Shown here: positions 55,418 to 63,761 of the stretch, piece by piece
How positions within the stretch are numbered: position 1 is the first letter of the stretch
How the letters are laid out: each line of letters starts with the position of its first letter
DNA from: CAZYMI01 sp964648505
Lineage (GTDB): Bacteria > Pseudomonadota > Alphaproteobacteria > Micavibrionales > Micavibrionaceae
Assembly: GCA_964648505.1 (NCBI GenBank)
Contig: CAZYMI010000007.1
Span: 1 to 64,000 of the forward strand
DNA length: 64,000 nucleotides
Reading direction: 5' to 3'
Notes under the pieces: model-generated
Seen by the model: the letters and a program-made list of their open reading frames with translations, nothing else
Database searches by the model: none
Told to the model about the DNA's origin: nothing
Translations under genes and position numbers: made by a program

Positions 55418-55426
55418 TGTGGATAA
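55418..55426 (-). promoter_or_regulatory. Perfect DnaA box in mraZ upstream gap
   Basis: TTATCCACA is read on the minus strand, in an AT-rich stretch of the 303-nt gap 55232-55534. A second perfect copy lies in the mraZ coding start (55211-55219), where it encodes part of the conserved LST. The rest of the gap holds the mraZ promoter and operator and an AT-rich run; no gene is visible. Confidence 0.5.
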
Positions 55427-55534
55427 AATGTTATTAACATAATAATTTATTTGATAATTTAGTACTCCATGATTTTCTGCTATAAATCTGATCTTGCCAT
55501 AAACAAGTCAAAAGAGAGCCCTAGAAGATAGACT

Positions 55535-56104
55535 ATGCAAAAACTTATAGAAGCGACCTCACCTGTTAATGATGCTGTTTTAACCATGATCGCGCATCTG
55601 CCAACGCCGAGCTTAAGCCACGTTATAGCACCTGATTTTTTTGCAAAACTAACCGATGCTGATTTTATGCGTATCGCCGTTTTATTGGCACACAAAGGAT
55701 ATGAAGAAGGTGGCTGCCCGATAGGTGGCGTTATTATCAACAACGTCACGCGAATAATTGTTGGCAAGGGACACAATACACTTGTGCAGGAAAACCATCC
55801 TTATAATCATGGGGAAACTTCTGCGATCCGCGATGCAGGGCGATATGATTTTTCAAAAACAACAATTTTTACAACACTGAGCCCCTGCGATGTTTGCGCT
55901 ACGCTGATTTATATGCGGCAATTTTCACGCGTTGTTGTTGGCGATACCACAAACGCATCAGGTAATGAGGAACTGCTGCGCGCCAAAGGCGTCACCGTTG
56001 ATATTTTAGAAGATGAAAAAGGAATAACGCTTTATAGAACGTATCGGACCCTGAGACCAGAATTGGATCTTGAGGACTGGAAAGGCCTTGCGGCTGTAAG
56101 TTAA
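55535..56104 (+). CDS. Cytosine deaminase of the yeast Fcy1 type
   Basis: The zinc enzyme converts cytosine to uracil for pyrimidine salvage. The 189 residues have the deaminase zinc motifs HGETSAIRDAG and TTLSPCDVC. Surrounding segments (GYEEGGCPIGGVIIN, GKGHNTLVQ, the end LRPELDLEDWKGL) resemble the small yeast Fcy1 enzyme rather than the larger amidohydrolase CodA. About 40 extra residues sit at the N-terminus. Guanine or nucleoside deamination is a less likely alternative. It diverges from mraZ. Confidence 0.82.
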   Translation: MQKLIEATSPVNDAVLTMIAHLPTPSLSHVIAPDFFAKLTDADFMRIAVLLAHKGYEEGGCPIGGVIINNVTRIIVGKGHNTLVQENHPYNHGETSAIRDAGRYDFSKTTIFTTLSPCDVCATLIYMRQFSRVVVGDTTNASGNEELLRAKGVTVDILEDEKGITLYRTYRTLRPELDLEDWKGLAAVS

Positions 56105-56181
56105 TACAATTTTTCTACAAAAAGAAAATTAGTATTTTATGCCTTTAACCAAGATTTTCTAAAGAAACAATGATTAAACTC

Positions 56182-56751
56182 TTAAGCCGCTTTTGATTGA
56201 AGGCGCTTTCTAAGCTTGCCCCAAAACGAATTATCGTCCTGCTGCATTTGGCCTTGCTGCTGTGTATTTTGATTTTGCGATTGTTGACGCAAACGCTTCA
56301 TACGTTCCTCAAATTGTGACTTACGTTCTGCTTCACGTTTATCACGTTCGCGTATTTGTTCGCGTAATTCATCGGTTTGCTTTTGCTGATATTGGGACGT
56401 TATCAAAACCTGGGATGCTTGACGCTGCCACTGTTCACGCTGCGCTTTTGCATCATCAAGCTGCTCTCTCGTCATATGAAGTTGATCTTCAAGTGCCCTC
56501 ACCCGCATTTTCAGGCGTTCTGTTTCCAGCATAGCGGCTGCTTTCTCAAGTTCTGCCTTAATCATACCTTCTGTATCTTGCGCCTTTTCTGCTTTCAAGC
56601 CGTAAACCCGCTCAAGCTCCGAAACATCAATGAGGCGCTTTCCGGCCTCATCTACTTCAAAAGATAACTTTCCTGAATCCATCGAACGTTGGATGGTTGA
56701 TTTGGACTTGCCTGTCAGTTCTGTAGCCCGTTGAACGCCGACTTTTGACAT
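56182..56751 (-). CDS. Helix-turn-helix protein with long coiled coil
   Basis: The 189-residue protein opens with a MerR-like or plasmid-type helix-turn-helix (about 1-50; VQRATELTGKSKSTIQRSM, then GKRLIDVSELERVYGL). A charged coiled coil covers about 60-160, and the tail is rich in glutamine. This arrangement is seen in plasmid partition or copy-control accessory proteins as well as in chromosomal genes. There is no sign of a plasmid here. Function unknown; DNA binding is likely. Confidence 0.7.
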   Translation of the reverse strand: MSKVGVQRATELTGKSKSTIQRSMDSGKLSFEVDEAGKRLIDVSELERVYGLKAEKAQDTEGMIKAELEKAAAMLETERLKMRVRALEDQLHMTREQLDDAKAQREQWQRQASQVLITSQYQQKQTDELREQIRERDKREAERKSQFEERMKRLRQQSQNQNTQQQGQMQQDDNSFWGKLRKRLQSKAA

Positions 56752-56878
56752 GCTTACACCCTTAAAGCAAAAAACAGATTGATATGGATAATTAGATTTA
56801 GCACATCGCGCTTAAAATGCGCAACATTTGTGAAAAAACTATCCCCAGAAAGCCTTAAAAGGTAAAAAACGACGCCTT

Positions 56879-57871
56879 TTATGGGGCGCAATTGAGACGC
56901 TTCATTTCTGAAACCGCTCGGGAGAGAACCGCAGATGACCCTTTCGGGAAGTCTTTACCCACTTGGGCAAAAGCCACGCAGGCCTCTTTGTTCTTATTAA
57001 GACCTGCTAATGACAAACCTAACTTTAATAAATTATCAGCTGCTTTTGGCCCTTTTGGTGCCGCTTTATAGCCTTCAGCAAAAATCCGAGAGGACTGGGC
57101 GTAATCCTTGCGGGCAAAATAGGTTTCGCCGAGCCAGTATTTTGCATTAGGGGCAAGAGTGTGCTTTGGAAAACGTTCCAAAAAGTTCTGAAAGCACTGT
57201 TGAGCGGCCACATAGTTCCCGCCTTTAAGCGCAGTAAATGATTCATCATAAACGGCCGATGGGTCATTCGATACACCCGCCAGTATTTCAGCTGCTGTTT
57301 TATTTTGAATTTCACCCAAACTTTGAACGCTGGGCGATTGCAACGGCGCCGGCGCTAAAGAATCCACTGGCGTATTGATTGGACCTGTTGGCGAAGGCTG
57401 GGGCGGGATTTGGATTTGTTGTTCTTGGGATGGATCAGCTGAAGATTCTTGTATGCCAGAAGATACACCAGATGACGCAGCATCATTAGAAGCTTTGCTT
57501 TCAAGCATGTTCAACCGAAGCTGAAGATCACTCATCTGTTTTTCGTAGGCTGCCTTCATTTGATTAAGTTCAAATTGCTGGCGTTCAACCTGACCAACCA
57601 AATCCCGCAAATCATTCTGCAAACGTGCATTATCATCAAGAACAGGATCAGGAACTACAGCTTGATAAGGTGAATTGGCCTGAGGTAAATCAGCTTGAGG
57701 TGTATCGCCAAGCGGCGCTGCTTCAAATGTAGGCGCCGCACCAAGATCAACAGGCGCGCTTTGCGCAGATGCCTCAGGCGTGCAATAAAACATAAGCGCT
57801 AAAATACCAACGGCGCCCAGCATAACAAAGGGGCGCCGTGATAAAGTTGTAGTTTGAAAAAGCAAGATCAA
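56879..57871 (-). CDS. cpoB: Cell division coordinator CpoB (YbgF)
   Basis: CpoB is a periplasmic Tol-associated protein that couples outer membrane constriction to septal wall synthesis. The 330 residues have a signal peptide (to about SAQS), a coiled coil (about 85-125; VERQQFELNQMKAAYEKQM), a proline-rich linker, and three C-terminal TPR repeats (YWLGETYFARKDYAQSSRIF). pal lies 4 nt upstream on the same strand. Confidence 0.92.
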   Translation of the reverse strand: MILLFQTTTLSRRPFVMLGAVGILALMFYCTPEASAQSAPVDLGAAPTFEAAPLGDTPQADLPQANSPYQAVVPDPVLDDNARLQNDLRDLVGQVERQQFELNQMKAAYEKQMSDLQLRLNMLESKASNDAASSGVSSGIQESSADPSQEQQIQIPPQPSPTGPINTPVDSLAPAPLQSPSVQSLGEIQNKTAAEILAGVSNDPSAVYDESFTALKGGNYVAAQQCFQNFLERFPKHTLAPNAKYWLGETYFARKDYAQSSRIFAEGYKAAPKGPKAADNLLKLGLSLAGLNKNKEACVAFAQVGKDFPKGSSAVLSRAVSEMKRLNCAP

Positions 57872-57875
57872 GCTC

Positions 57876-58400
57876 TTAATTAACTGTTGTTACGCCACGA
57901 CGGTTTTGAGCGAATGATGTGTCATCCGCACCAACAACAGCAGGGCGTTCTTTACCATAGGAAATTGTTGACAGGCGGCTGCCATCAACGCCAACAGAGG
58001 CCAAGTAGCTGCGAATAGTATTTGCACGACGCTCACCAAGGGCAAGGTTGTATTCACGCGTTCCACGTTCATCGGCATGGCCTTCAACTGTAACGGACAC
58101 GTTTGGATAACGCTTGAGCCATTCTGCTTGCAGATCAAGTGTACGGCGTGCTTCAGGAGAAAGATCTGTGCGGTCATAACCAAAAAATACGCGGTCACCA
58201 ACATTTACAGCTAGATCTTGCTGAGAACCTGGAACAACGTTACCTGCACCATCAAGCCCTGCACCGTTACCGACTTCTGTCCCTGCCAATGGGCCTGATC
58301 CAGCAAAATTGGTATTTTCATCACCTGCGCCTTTATCCTTGGATGAACAGGCGACAAATGTAAGGGCAACAGCTGCGATCAGAAGTGTACGGAAAAACAT
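57876..58400 (-). CDS. pal: Peptidoglycan-associated lipoprotein Pal
   Basis: Pal anchors the outer membrane to peptidoglycan in the Tol-Pal system. I chose the ATG at 58398-58400 with AAGGAG upstream, giving 174 residues and a lipobox (TFVAC, C18); the longer frame to 58499 hides the signal peptide. The OmpA-like domain has VFFGYDRTDLSPEARRTL and the diaminopimelate-binding VEGHADERGTREYNLALGERRA. tolQRAB is not next to it; a SirB1-type gene is upstream instead of tolB. Confidence 0.96.
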   Translation of the reverse strand: MFFRTLLIAAVALTFVACSSKDKGAGDENTNFAGSGPLAGTEVGNGAGLDGAGNVVPGSQQDLAVNVGDRVFFGYDRTDLSPEARRTLDLQAEWLKRYPNVSVTVEGHADERGTREYNLALGERRANTIRSYLASVGVDGSRLSTISYGKERPAVVGADDTSFAQNRRGVTTVN

Positions 58401-58542
58401 GGAAGGGGACTCCTTGGGGTCAGTCTTTGAAAGTGTTTCTAGTGTTCTATAAACGGTCACATACATTAAAAAACATACTGCCGAATCGTTATAATTCATA
58501 GTCCTTTGCGCCCCCTACGGCAAGGGGACCTTCAACAAAATT

Positions 58543-59379
58543 TTACATGATAAACTGGCGTATATGCGCGATCAGTCCACGCGCCTCAGCCCGATCACGG
58601 GCATCTGGTGCTTTTGTGACATAATCCTCCAGAGCCTCTAAGGCTACAAGGTAACGTTCAATCCGGGCGTTAATAATACCTACTTCATATAAAAACCTGT
58701 GTTCAGCAGGGTCAATACGCCGAAGGGCACACAAAGTATCGAGTGCGCCTTGATAATCCTCAGCTTCAATCTGCCGTAACTTAATGTTGTTTTGAAGTCT
58801 TACTAAAATATCACGGTTTGTGGCTTGTGCATAATATGCCACTGATAACTCAGCCCGTGGCCCCAAAGCCGCCTTCAAATAGTGACGTAAATCAGGAGCC
58901 TCAAGAATTTTCCCAAAATGGAAAGGGTCAAACAAAACGCGCTTACCCTCTTGCTCAAGACGAACAATAAAATGCCCGGGAAAATTAATACCTGATATAT
59001 CCCAGCCTTGAGCCTGTCCGGCGTGGATGTATAAGATCGCAAGCGTAATCGGCAGGCCCCTGCGCCTATCAATCACCCGCGTCAGATCAGCATTTTCCAA
59101 AGCATTGTATGTGTCTTCATCGCCCTTATAGCCTTCTTGATCTGCGATAATATGTTTGAGCGCAGCCAGCCTTGTCAGTACATCATCGCTTGCTCCGCCC
59201 TCAAGAAGTAACCTGAACCGATCCGAAACATCGCGTGCTATTTTTTGCAGATGGTGATGATAACGCTGTGTATTAACTTCAGGCCGGGTTAGCTTGGAGA
59301 GCAGTAACGCAGATTCCGCAAGATTGATCGCGCTGTCTTCAACTTCTCCAATTCGGTCTAGCGCCTCAAGTAAAGCCAT
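58543..59379 (-). CDS. SirB1-family protein (transglutaminase-like plus TPR)
   Basis: The 278 residues hold a transglutaminase-like domain (RRGLPITLAILYIHAG, GINFPGHFIVRL) and a TPR-like C-terminal half (QGALDTLCALRRIDPAEH). No catalytic cysteine is evident in the conserved segments, so enzyme activity is doubtful. The family is common in proteobacteria but without a settled role. It begins 1 nt after the BON lipoprotein gene. Confidence 0.82.
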   Translation of the reverse strand: MALLEALDRIGEVEDSAINLAESALLLSKLTRPEVNTQRYHHHLQKIARDVSDRFRLLLEGGASDDVLTRLAALKHIIADQEGYKGDEDTYNALENADLTRVIDRRRGLPITLAILYIHAGQAQGWDISGINFPGHFIVRLEQEGKRVLFDPFHFGKILEAPDLRHYLKAALGPRAELSVAYYAQATNRDILVRLQNNIKLRQIEAEDYQGALDTLCALRRIDPAEHRFLYEVGIINARIERYLVALEALEDYVTKAPDARDRAEARGLIAHIRQFIM

Positions 59380-59380
59380 T

Positions 59381-60139
59381 CTAGTTATTCAGCGGAACCG
59401 CCTCTACTTTATCGGGGCCCGGTGCGGTTGTTACTGTTGCGCTACCGGGATTTCCTGTATTGCCTGCTGGTAACCCAAGGCTTTCAGGGGGCAGACTAGC
59501 ACCTGATTTAGGGATATTCCCCGGAATATTTGGCAGCTGCGCCTGCTGAGGCACAATAACTTCACCAGCTCGCTTCACATACGACACCACATTGGTAACG
59601 TTGGGGATAGATCTTGCAACGTCAATCACATGTTCTTGTTCTTCTTGATAACGCGCAACACCCATCAAATAGACTGTGCCTTGAACGGTATCAATTGAAT
59701 AGTTGATCGACTGAACATCACGGTCCAGAATTAATTTAGTGCGCAACTGGGTGGATATCCAGGCATCGCGCGCGTATCCTTGAAAACCATCGCTTTCAGC
59801 AACACGAATTTCATTAATCACCTGCTTAACCCCTTTTGCCTGCCAAACAAGGCGTATTGCTTCCACCCTTGATTGCGGCTTTTGCACAACGCCTGTCACA
59901 AGCACGCGGCCTTGATCGACAGTTAAGTTTAGTTTGCGAAACGTATCAACATCGTACTTAAACCACAGATCATTAATTTGCGCTTCAATCTGGAAATCGG
60001 TCATCGCGCTAGAAATACCACCTTCTTTTGCAGCCGCAATACCCGTTGACGCTGCAGCACCCGATGCAAGACCAACAGGTGTACAAGCAGAAAAACCTAA
60101 AGACGCAACAAGTAATGAAAGTAAAAGCAACCGGTTCAT
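59381..60139 (-). CDS. BON-domain outer membrane lipoprotein (DolP/YraP-like)
   Basis: The 252-residue precursor has a signal peptide with lipobox LGFSAC (C19) and two BON domains (about 45-115 and 120-190). A proline-rich tail follows. DolP (YraP) of E. coli has the same double-BON layout and supports outer membrane integrity. The neighbours yraN and rsmI also match the E. coli yraL-yraM-yraN-diaA-yraP region, which supports the DolP reading. Confidence 0.88.
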   Translation of the reverse strand: MNRLLLLSLLVASLGFSACTPVGLASGAAASTGIAAAKEGGISSAMTDFQIEAQINDLWFKYDVDTFRKLNLTVDQGRVLVTGVVQKPQSRVEAIRLVWQAKGVKQVINEIRVAESDGFQGYARDAWISTQLRTKLILDRDVQSINYSIDTVQGTVYLMGVARYQEEQEHVIDVARSIPNVTNVVSYVKRAGEVIVPQQAQLPNIPGNIPKSGASLPPESLGLPAGNTGNPGSATVTTAPGPDKVEAVPLNN

Positions 60140-60182
60140 GATCCACCTTCAAAAGAATGTGATTTAAAAAATACTCTGTGAA

Positions 60183-60554
60183 TTATGCGCTTGTCATTTG
60201 CACATTGTCTAGATGATGAATGGAAAAAGGCGGTATATAAGCAATCACATCAAAGCGCGAAGTCTTTTCCTGCGATTGCCTGTCATTTTGAAGATATATT
60301 TGTGCGGCTCGTCTAATTCTGGTCTGGGACTGTGGCGTGAGCGCTTCAAGGGCCCTTTCCAGGCAATCGCGCTGCTTAACTTCAACAAACACCAAAATAT
60401 TACCACGCTGGGCTACAATATCAATTTCACCGCAAGGAGTTTTATAACGCCGCGCTAAAATACAATATCCTTTAAAGCGCAAAAACCATGCCGCCAGCAT
60501 CTCGGCTTTAAGGCCTTTATCATAAGTTGTGCGCTTCATGCCTTTCCCTATCAT
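60183..60554 (-). CDS. yraN: UPF0102 protein YraN
   Basis: This is a small nuclease-like protein of 123 residues with an endonuclease-fold core (GEIDIVAQRGNILVFVEVKQR read as the D-ExK-like motif) and an N-terminal GLKAEMLAAWFLRFKGY. Function is not established. It overlaps rsmI by 4 nt. Confidence 0.9.
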   Translation of the reverse strand: MIGKGMKRTTYDKGLKAEMLAAWFLRFKGYCILARRYKTPCGEIDIVAQRGNILVFVEVKQRDCLERALEALTPQSQTRIRRAAQIYLQNDRQSQEKTSRFDVIAYIPPFSIHHLDNVQMTSA

Positions 60555-61405
60555 TCTCTTGTTATACTCAGCGCTTTGGAATACACAATTTTTCGCGATA
60601 TGCCCGTTTGCGCAGCTACTTGGGCAACCGCTTCTTTTAAAGACATTTTTTTCATCATATCTTTAAGTAACGCCTCAAGATCAATATCTATGCCCTGGCC
60701 CCCTGCGCCTTCAATCACAATTACAATTTCACCTTTAGGGTCACCCTTTGCGGTATAATAAGATACCAGTTCTTCAAGGTCTCCTGTTTTTGTTTCCTCA
60801 AACATTTTTGTAATTTCACGAACCACGGAGGCTTTGCGATTACCTAAAACAGACAAAGCGTCTTTCAGTGATGCCACAAGGCGAGGCGCCGTTTCATAAG
60901 CTACAAGGGTGGCTGAAATATCCTGAACCTCATGCCAGAAACTTCTTCGTGCCGCTGCTTTAGGTGGCGTGAACCCTAAAAATATAAATCTATCACTGGG
61001 CAAGGCGGAAAGCTGTAAAGCGGATAATACGGCATTAGCACCGGGTGCTGTTGTTACCTGAATACCATTCGCGCGGGCGGCGCGTACAAGTTTAAAACCG
61101 GGGTCGGAGATCAGCGGCATTCCCGCATCTGAAACTAACGCAAGCGCTTTGCCGCTTTTAAGTAATGCTATGATTTTCTCCGGATACTGATCGCCTGTGT
61201 GGTCATTAAAAATCATCATTGGTTTTTTTATGTCATAAAAGCTTAAAAGGCGTCCTGTGACCCTTGTATCCTCACATAAAATCTTGTCGCAGGACTTTAG
61301 AATGCTGATTGCCCTTAAGGTCATATCCGCAAGATTACCAATAGGCGTTGCCACCAAATACAGGCCGGGTGACAATCTTTCTTCTTTTGCGCTAAGGTCA
61401 TTCAT
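60551..61405 (-). CDS. rsmI: 16S rRNA (cytidine(1402)-2'-O)-methyltransferase
   Basis: RsmI methylates the 2'-OH of C1402, the same base that RsmH methylates at N4. The 284 residues show LYLVATPIGNLADMTLRA, CEDTRVTGRLLSFY, SDAGMPLISDPGFKL, and GAGGQGIDIDL. It is translated with yraN and diverges from the LpoA-like gene across 26 nt. Confidence 0.96.
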   Translation of the reverse strand: MNDLSAKEERLSPGLYLVATPIGNLADMTLRAISILKSCDKILCEDTRVTGRLLSFYDIKKPMMIFNDHTGDQYPEKIIALLKSGKALALVSDAGMPLISDPGFKLVRAARANGIQVTTAPGANAVLSALQLSALPSDRFIFLGFTPPKAAARRSFWHEVQDISATLVAYETAPRLVASLKDALSVLGNRKASVVREITKMFEETKTGDLEELVSYYTAKGDPKGEIVIVIEGAGGQGIDIDLEALLKDMMKKMSLKEAVAQVAAQTGISRKIVYSKALSITRE

Positions 61406-61431
61406 TATTACTGATCTGACCCGAGGTTGAG

Positions 61432-62637
61432 ATGCGCCGCAAGTCCCCCCTGCTTCTTTTTATTACATGTGCTTTGTTATCATTATCGGGTTGCACCACG
61501 TCATCCGGCGGCTGGGGTATGCCTAGCGAACATTCTATATCCGACAATACTGAATCATCAAACAGCACAGCCATGTCTGCGCCCCCTGCCCTGCAAACAC
61601 AAAGCCCGGCCCTTCGTCTGGCCGTTCTTGTTCCTTTGTCTGGGCCATCTGCCCCCCTTGGGGATGGGCTTTTAAACGCCGCCCAACTGGCACTTGTAGA
61701 TTTAAAAGCAACGCGCGTTGAACTTGTTCCTATCGATACAGGTACATCACCAGCCCAAGCTGCAAGCGCTGTTCAAGAAGCGCAAAAAGAACAAGTGAGC
61801 GCTATTATAGGTCCCGTTTTTGCAGACACAACAAAATCTGTTGCTGCCGCTTTATCGGGGTCCAGTCTTCCGGCTGTCAGTTTTTCAACCGATTCGTCTG
61901 CGGCCGGTAGTTCTGTTTTTGTCATGGGTATTTTACCTGAACTTCAGGCTGCTCAGATCGTTGATTTTGCGGCGTCTCGCGGCGTAAGAAATTATGCCAT
62001 TCTTGCAGGAAATGATGAATATGGTCGCCTGGTCAGCGCTGCTTTTACACAGCGCGCGCGCCTTCGAGGCCTCACTGTTACTCAAGTTATACGCTTGCCG
62101 CAAAATCCCGCTGAACTTGAAAAAACTGTTGTTGATTTTGCAACAGGTCCACGCCCAGTTGATGCCGTATTCCTGCCGCTTGCACCATCAGCAGCGCGAG
62201 TCGTTTCTGATCTATTGGCAAAATCTGGCATGACACCCGATAAAGTACGCAGGCTGGGCACCGGCTTGTGGGAAGATACAGATCTGGCAAAAGCACCATC
62301 GCTTCAAGGCGCATGGTTTGCAGCCCCGGATCCGGCAAGCCGCGCACGGTTTGAAAATAAATATGCACAAGCCTATGGCGTTACCCCCCCACGCATTGCT
62401 TCTCTTGGTTATGATGCAACGGCTTTGATGATTGCTGCCTCAAGGTCGGGGCTATCAGAAGGGCATGTAGCGCGAGCGTCTTTATTAAATCCAAACGGAT
62501 TCTTAGGCACAGACGGCATTTTTCGTTTCAGGTCTAATGGTACGGTTGACCGCGCCCTTGCTGTTTTAGAACTCTCAAATGGGCGATTAAATATTATTGC
62601 ACCTGCATCGCGTTCTTTCCTTAAACCCGATGGTTGA
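61432..62637 (+). CDS. LpoA-like penicillin-binding protein activator (lipoprotein)
   Basis: The 401-residue precursor has a lipobox LSLSGC (C21) and a type I periplasmic binding fold similar to the C-terminal domain of LpoA (RLAVLVPLSGPSAPLG, AIIGPVFADTTKSVAAAL). LpoA activates PBP1A in E. coli. There it lies next to yraN and rsmI, as here, but in the same orientation. It lacks the N-terminal TPR domain of LpoA. A ligand-binding lipoprotein of another kind is possible. Confidence 0.82.
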   Translation: MRRKSPLLLFITCALLSLSGCTTSSGGWGMPSEHSISDNTESSNSTAMSAPPALQTQSPALRLAVLVPLSGPSAPLGDGLLNAAQLALVDLKATRVELVPIDTGTSPAQAASAVQEAQKEQVSAIIGPVFADTTKSVAAALSGSSLPAVSFSTDSSAAGSSVFVMGILPELQAAQIVDFAASRGVRNYAILAGNDEYGRLVSAAFTQRARLRGLTVTQVIRLPQNPAELEKTVVDFATGPRPVDAVFLPLAPSAARVVSDLLAKSGMTPDKVRRLGTGLWEDTDLAKAPSLQGAWFAAPDPASRARFENKYAQAYGVTPPRIASLGYDATALMIAASRSGLSEGHVARASLLNPNGFLGTDGIFRFRSNGTVDRALAVLELSNGRLNIIAPASRSFLKPDG

Positions 62638-62867
62638 TCCAGACCTTTATAACAATTGAGAGCTATTTAAAAATTGAAACATTGATCGTGTCGCACGTTA
62701 TATAAAACATCTATAAGTTTATAAATTCATTATATTTAATTATGTTAAATATAAAAACACAGATTTTTCTCGAAAATTTCTACGCATGGCTCTATATCAA
62801 GATTACAAAGTAGGCGTGTTATGCTTTTAACAATCCGCTTAAACAAAAAAAATAAGGATGTCCGTTT

Positions 62868-63761
62868 ATGACCATGCCAATTGCAGATGTAATTCCACTG
62901 AAAACCGGCCTTGCTGAAATGTTAAAAGGCGGGGTGATTATGGATGTGGTTACTGTCGATCAGGCTAAAATCGCTGAAGATGCGGGCGCTGTTGCTGTGA
63001 TGGCACTTGAACGCGTGCCGTCAGAAATTCGTCAGGCAGGTGGCGTTGCTCGTATGAGCCCGCCTGAGCTTGTTGAAAGCATCATGAATGCGGTCTCTAT
63101 TCCGGTTATGGCCAAGTGCCGTATTGGCCATTTTGCAGAAGCGCAAATTCTGGAAGCGATCGGCGTCGATTATATCGATGAGTCAGAAGTACTGACGCCT
63201 GCCGACGAAGATTACCACATTTATAAACACGCTTTTCGAGTACCTTTTGTTTGTGGAGCAAAAAATCTAGGTGAAGCTTTGCGCCGTATTGGTGAAGGCG
63301 CCGCTCTGATGCGCACAAAAGGTGAGCCCGGTACTGGCAATATTGTTGAAGCCGTGCGCCACCTGCGCGATATCAATCAGCATATTCGTCGTATCAAGCA
63401 GTTGGATGATAGCGAGCTTATGACAGAAGCAAAAAATATGGGCGCCCCCTTTGAACTGGTTAAAATGGTACGTGAACTTGGCCATCTGCCTGTGCCAAAT
63501 TTTGCTGCAGGGGGCATCGCAACGCCTGCAGATGCAGCGTTATGCATGCAGCTTGGTGCACAAACTGTCTTTGTAGGCTCGGGGATTTTCAAAAGTGAAA
63601 ACCCTGCACAATTTGGTAAGGCCATAGTAAAAGCAACAGCGCATTACAATGACCCAAAGATGGTTCTTGAAGCATCGCGCAATATGGGCGGGCAGGCCAT
63701 GCGGGGCATTGATATTGCCGATATTGAACAACCCATGCGGATGGCCAATCGCGGATGGTAA
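62868..63761 (+). CDS. pdxS: Pyridoxal 5'-phosphate synthase subunit PdxS
   Basis: PdxS (Pdx1) builds pyridoxal phosphate from ribose 5-phosphate, glyceraldehyde 3-phosphate and ammonia supplied by PdxT. The 297 residues show GGVIMDVVTVDQAKIAEDAG, the catalytic lysine in MAKCRIGHFAEAQILEA, and GGIATPADAALCMQLGA. This is the DXP-independent route to vitamin B6. An AT-rich gap of 230 nt precedes it. An AAGGA sequence lies upstream of the ATG. Confidence 0.97.
   Translation: MTMPIADVIPLKTGLAEMLKGGVIMDVVTVDQAKIAEDAGAVAVMALERVPSEIRQAGGVARMSPPELVESIMNAVSIPVMAKCRIGHFAEAQILEAIGVDYIDESEVLTPADEDYHIYKHAFRVPFVCGAKNLGEALRRIGEGAALMRTKGEPGTGNIVEAVRHLRDINQHIRRIKQLDDSELMTEAKNMGAPFELVKMVRELGHLPVPNFAAGGIATPADAALCMQLGAQTVFVGSGIFKSENPAQFGKAIVKATAHYNDPKMVLEASRNMGGQAMRGIDIADIEQPMRMANRGW

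Noticed and set aside
62735..62752. TTAA half-sites before pdxS as a CtrA box
   Set aside because: They are 5 nt apart, and the region is generally AT-rich, so the match is likely chance.
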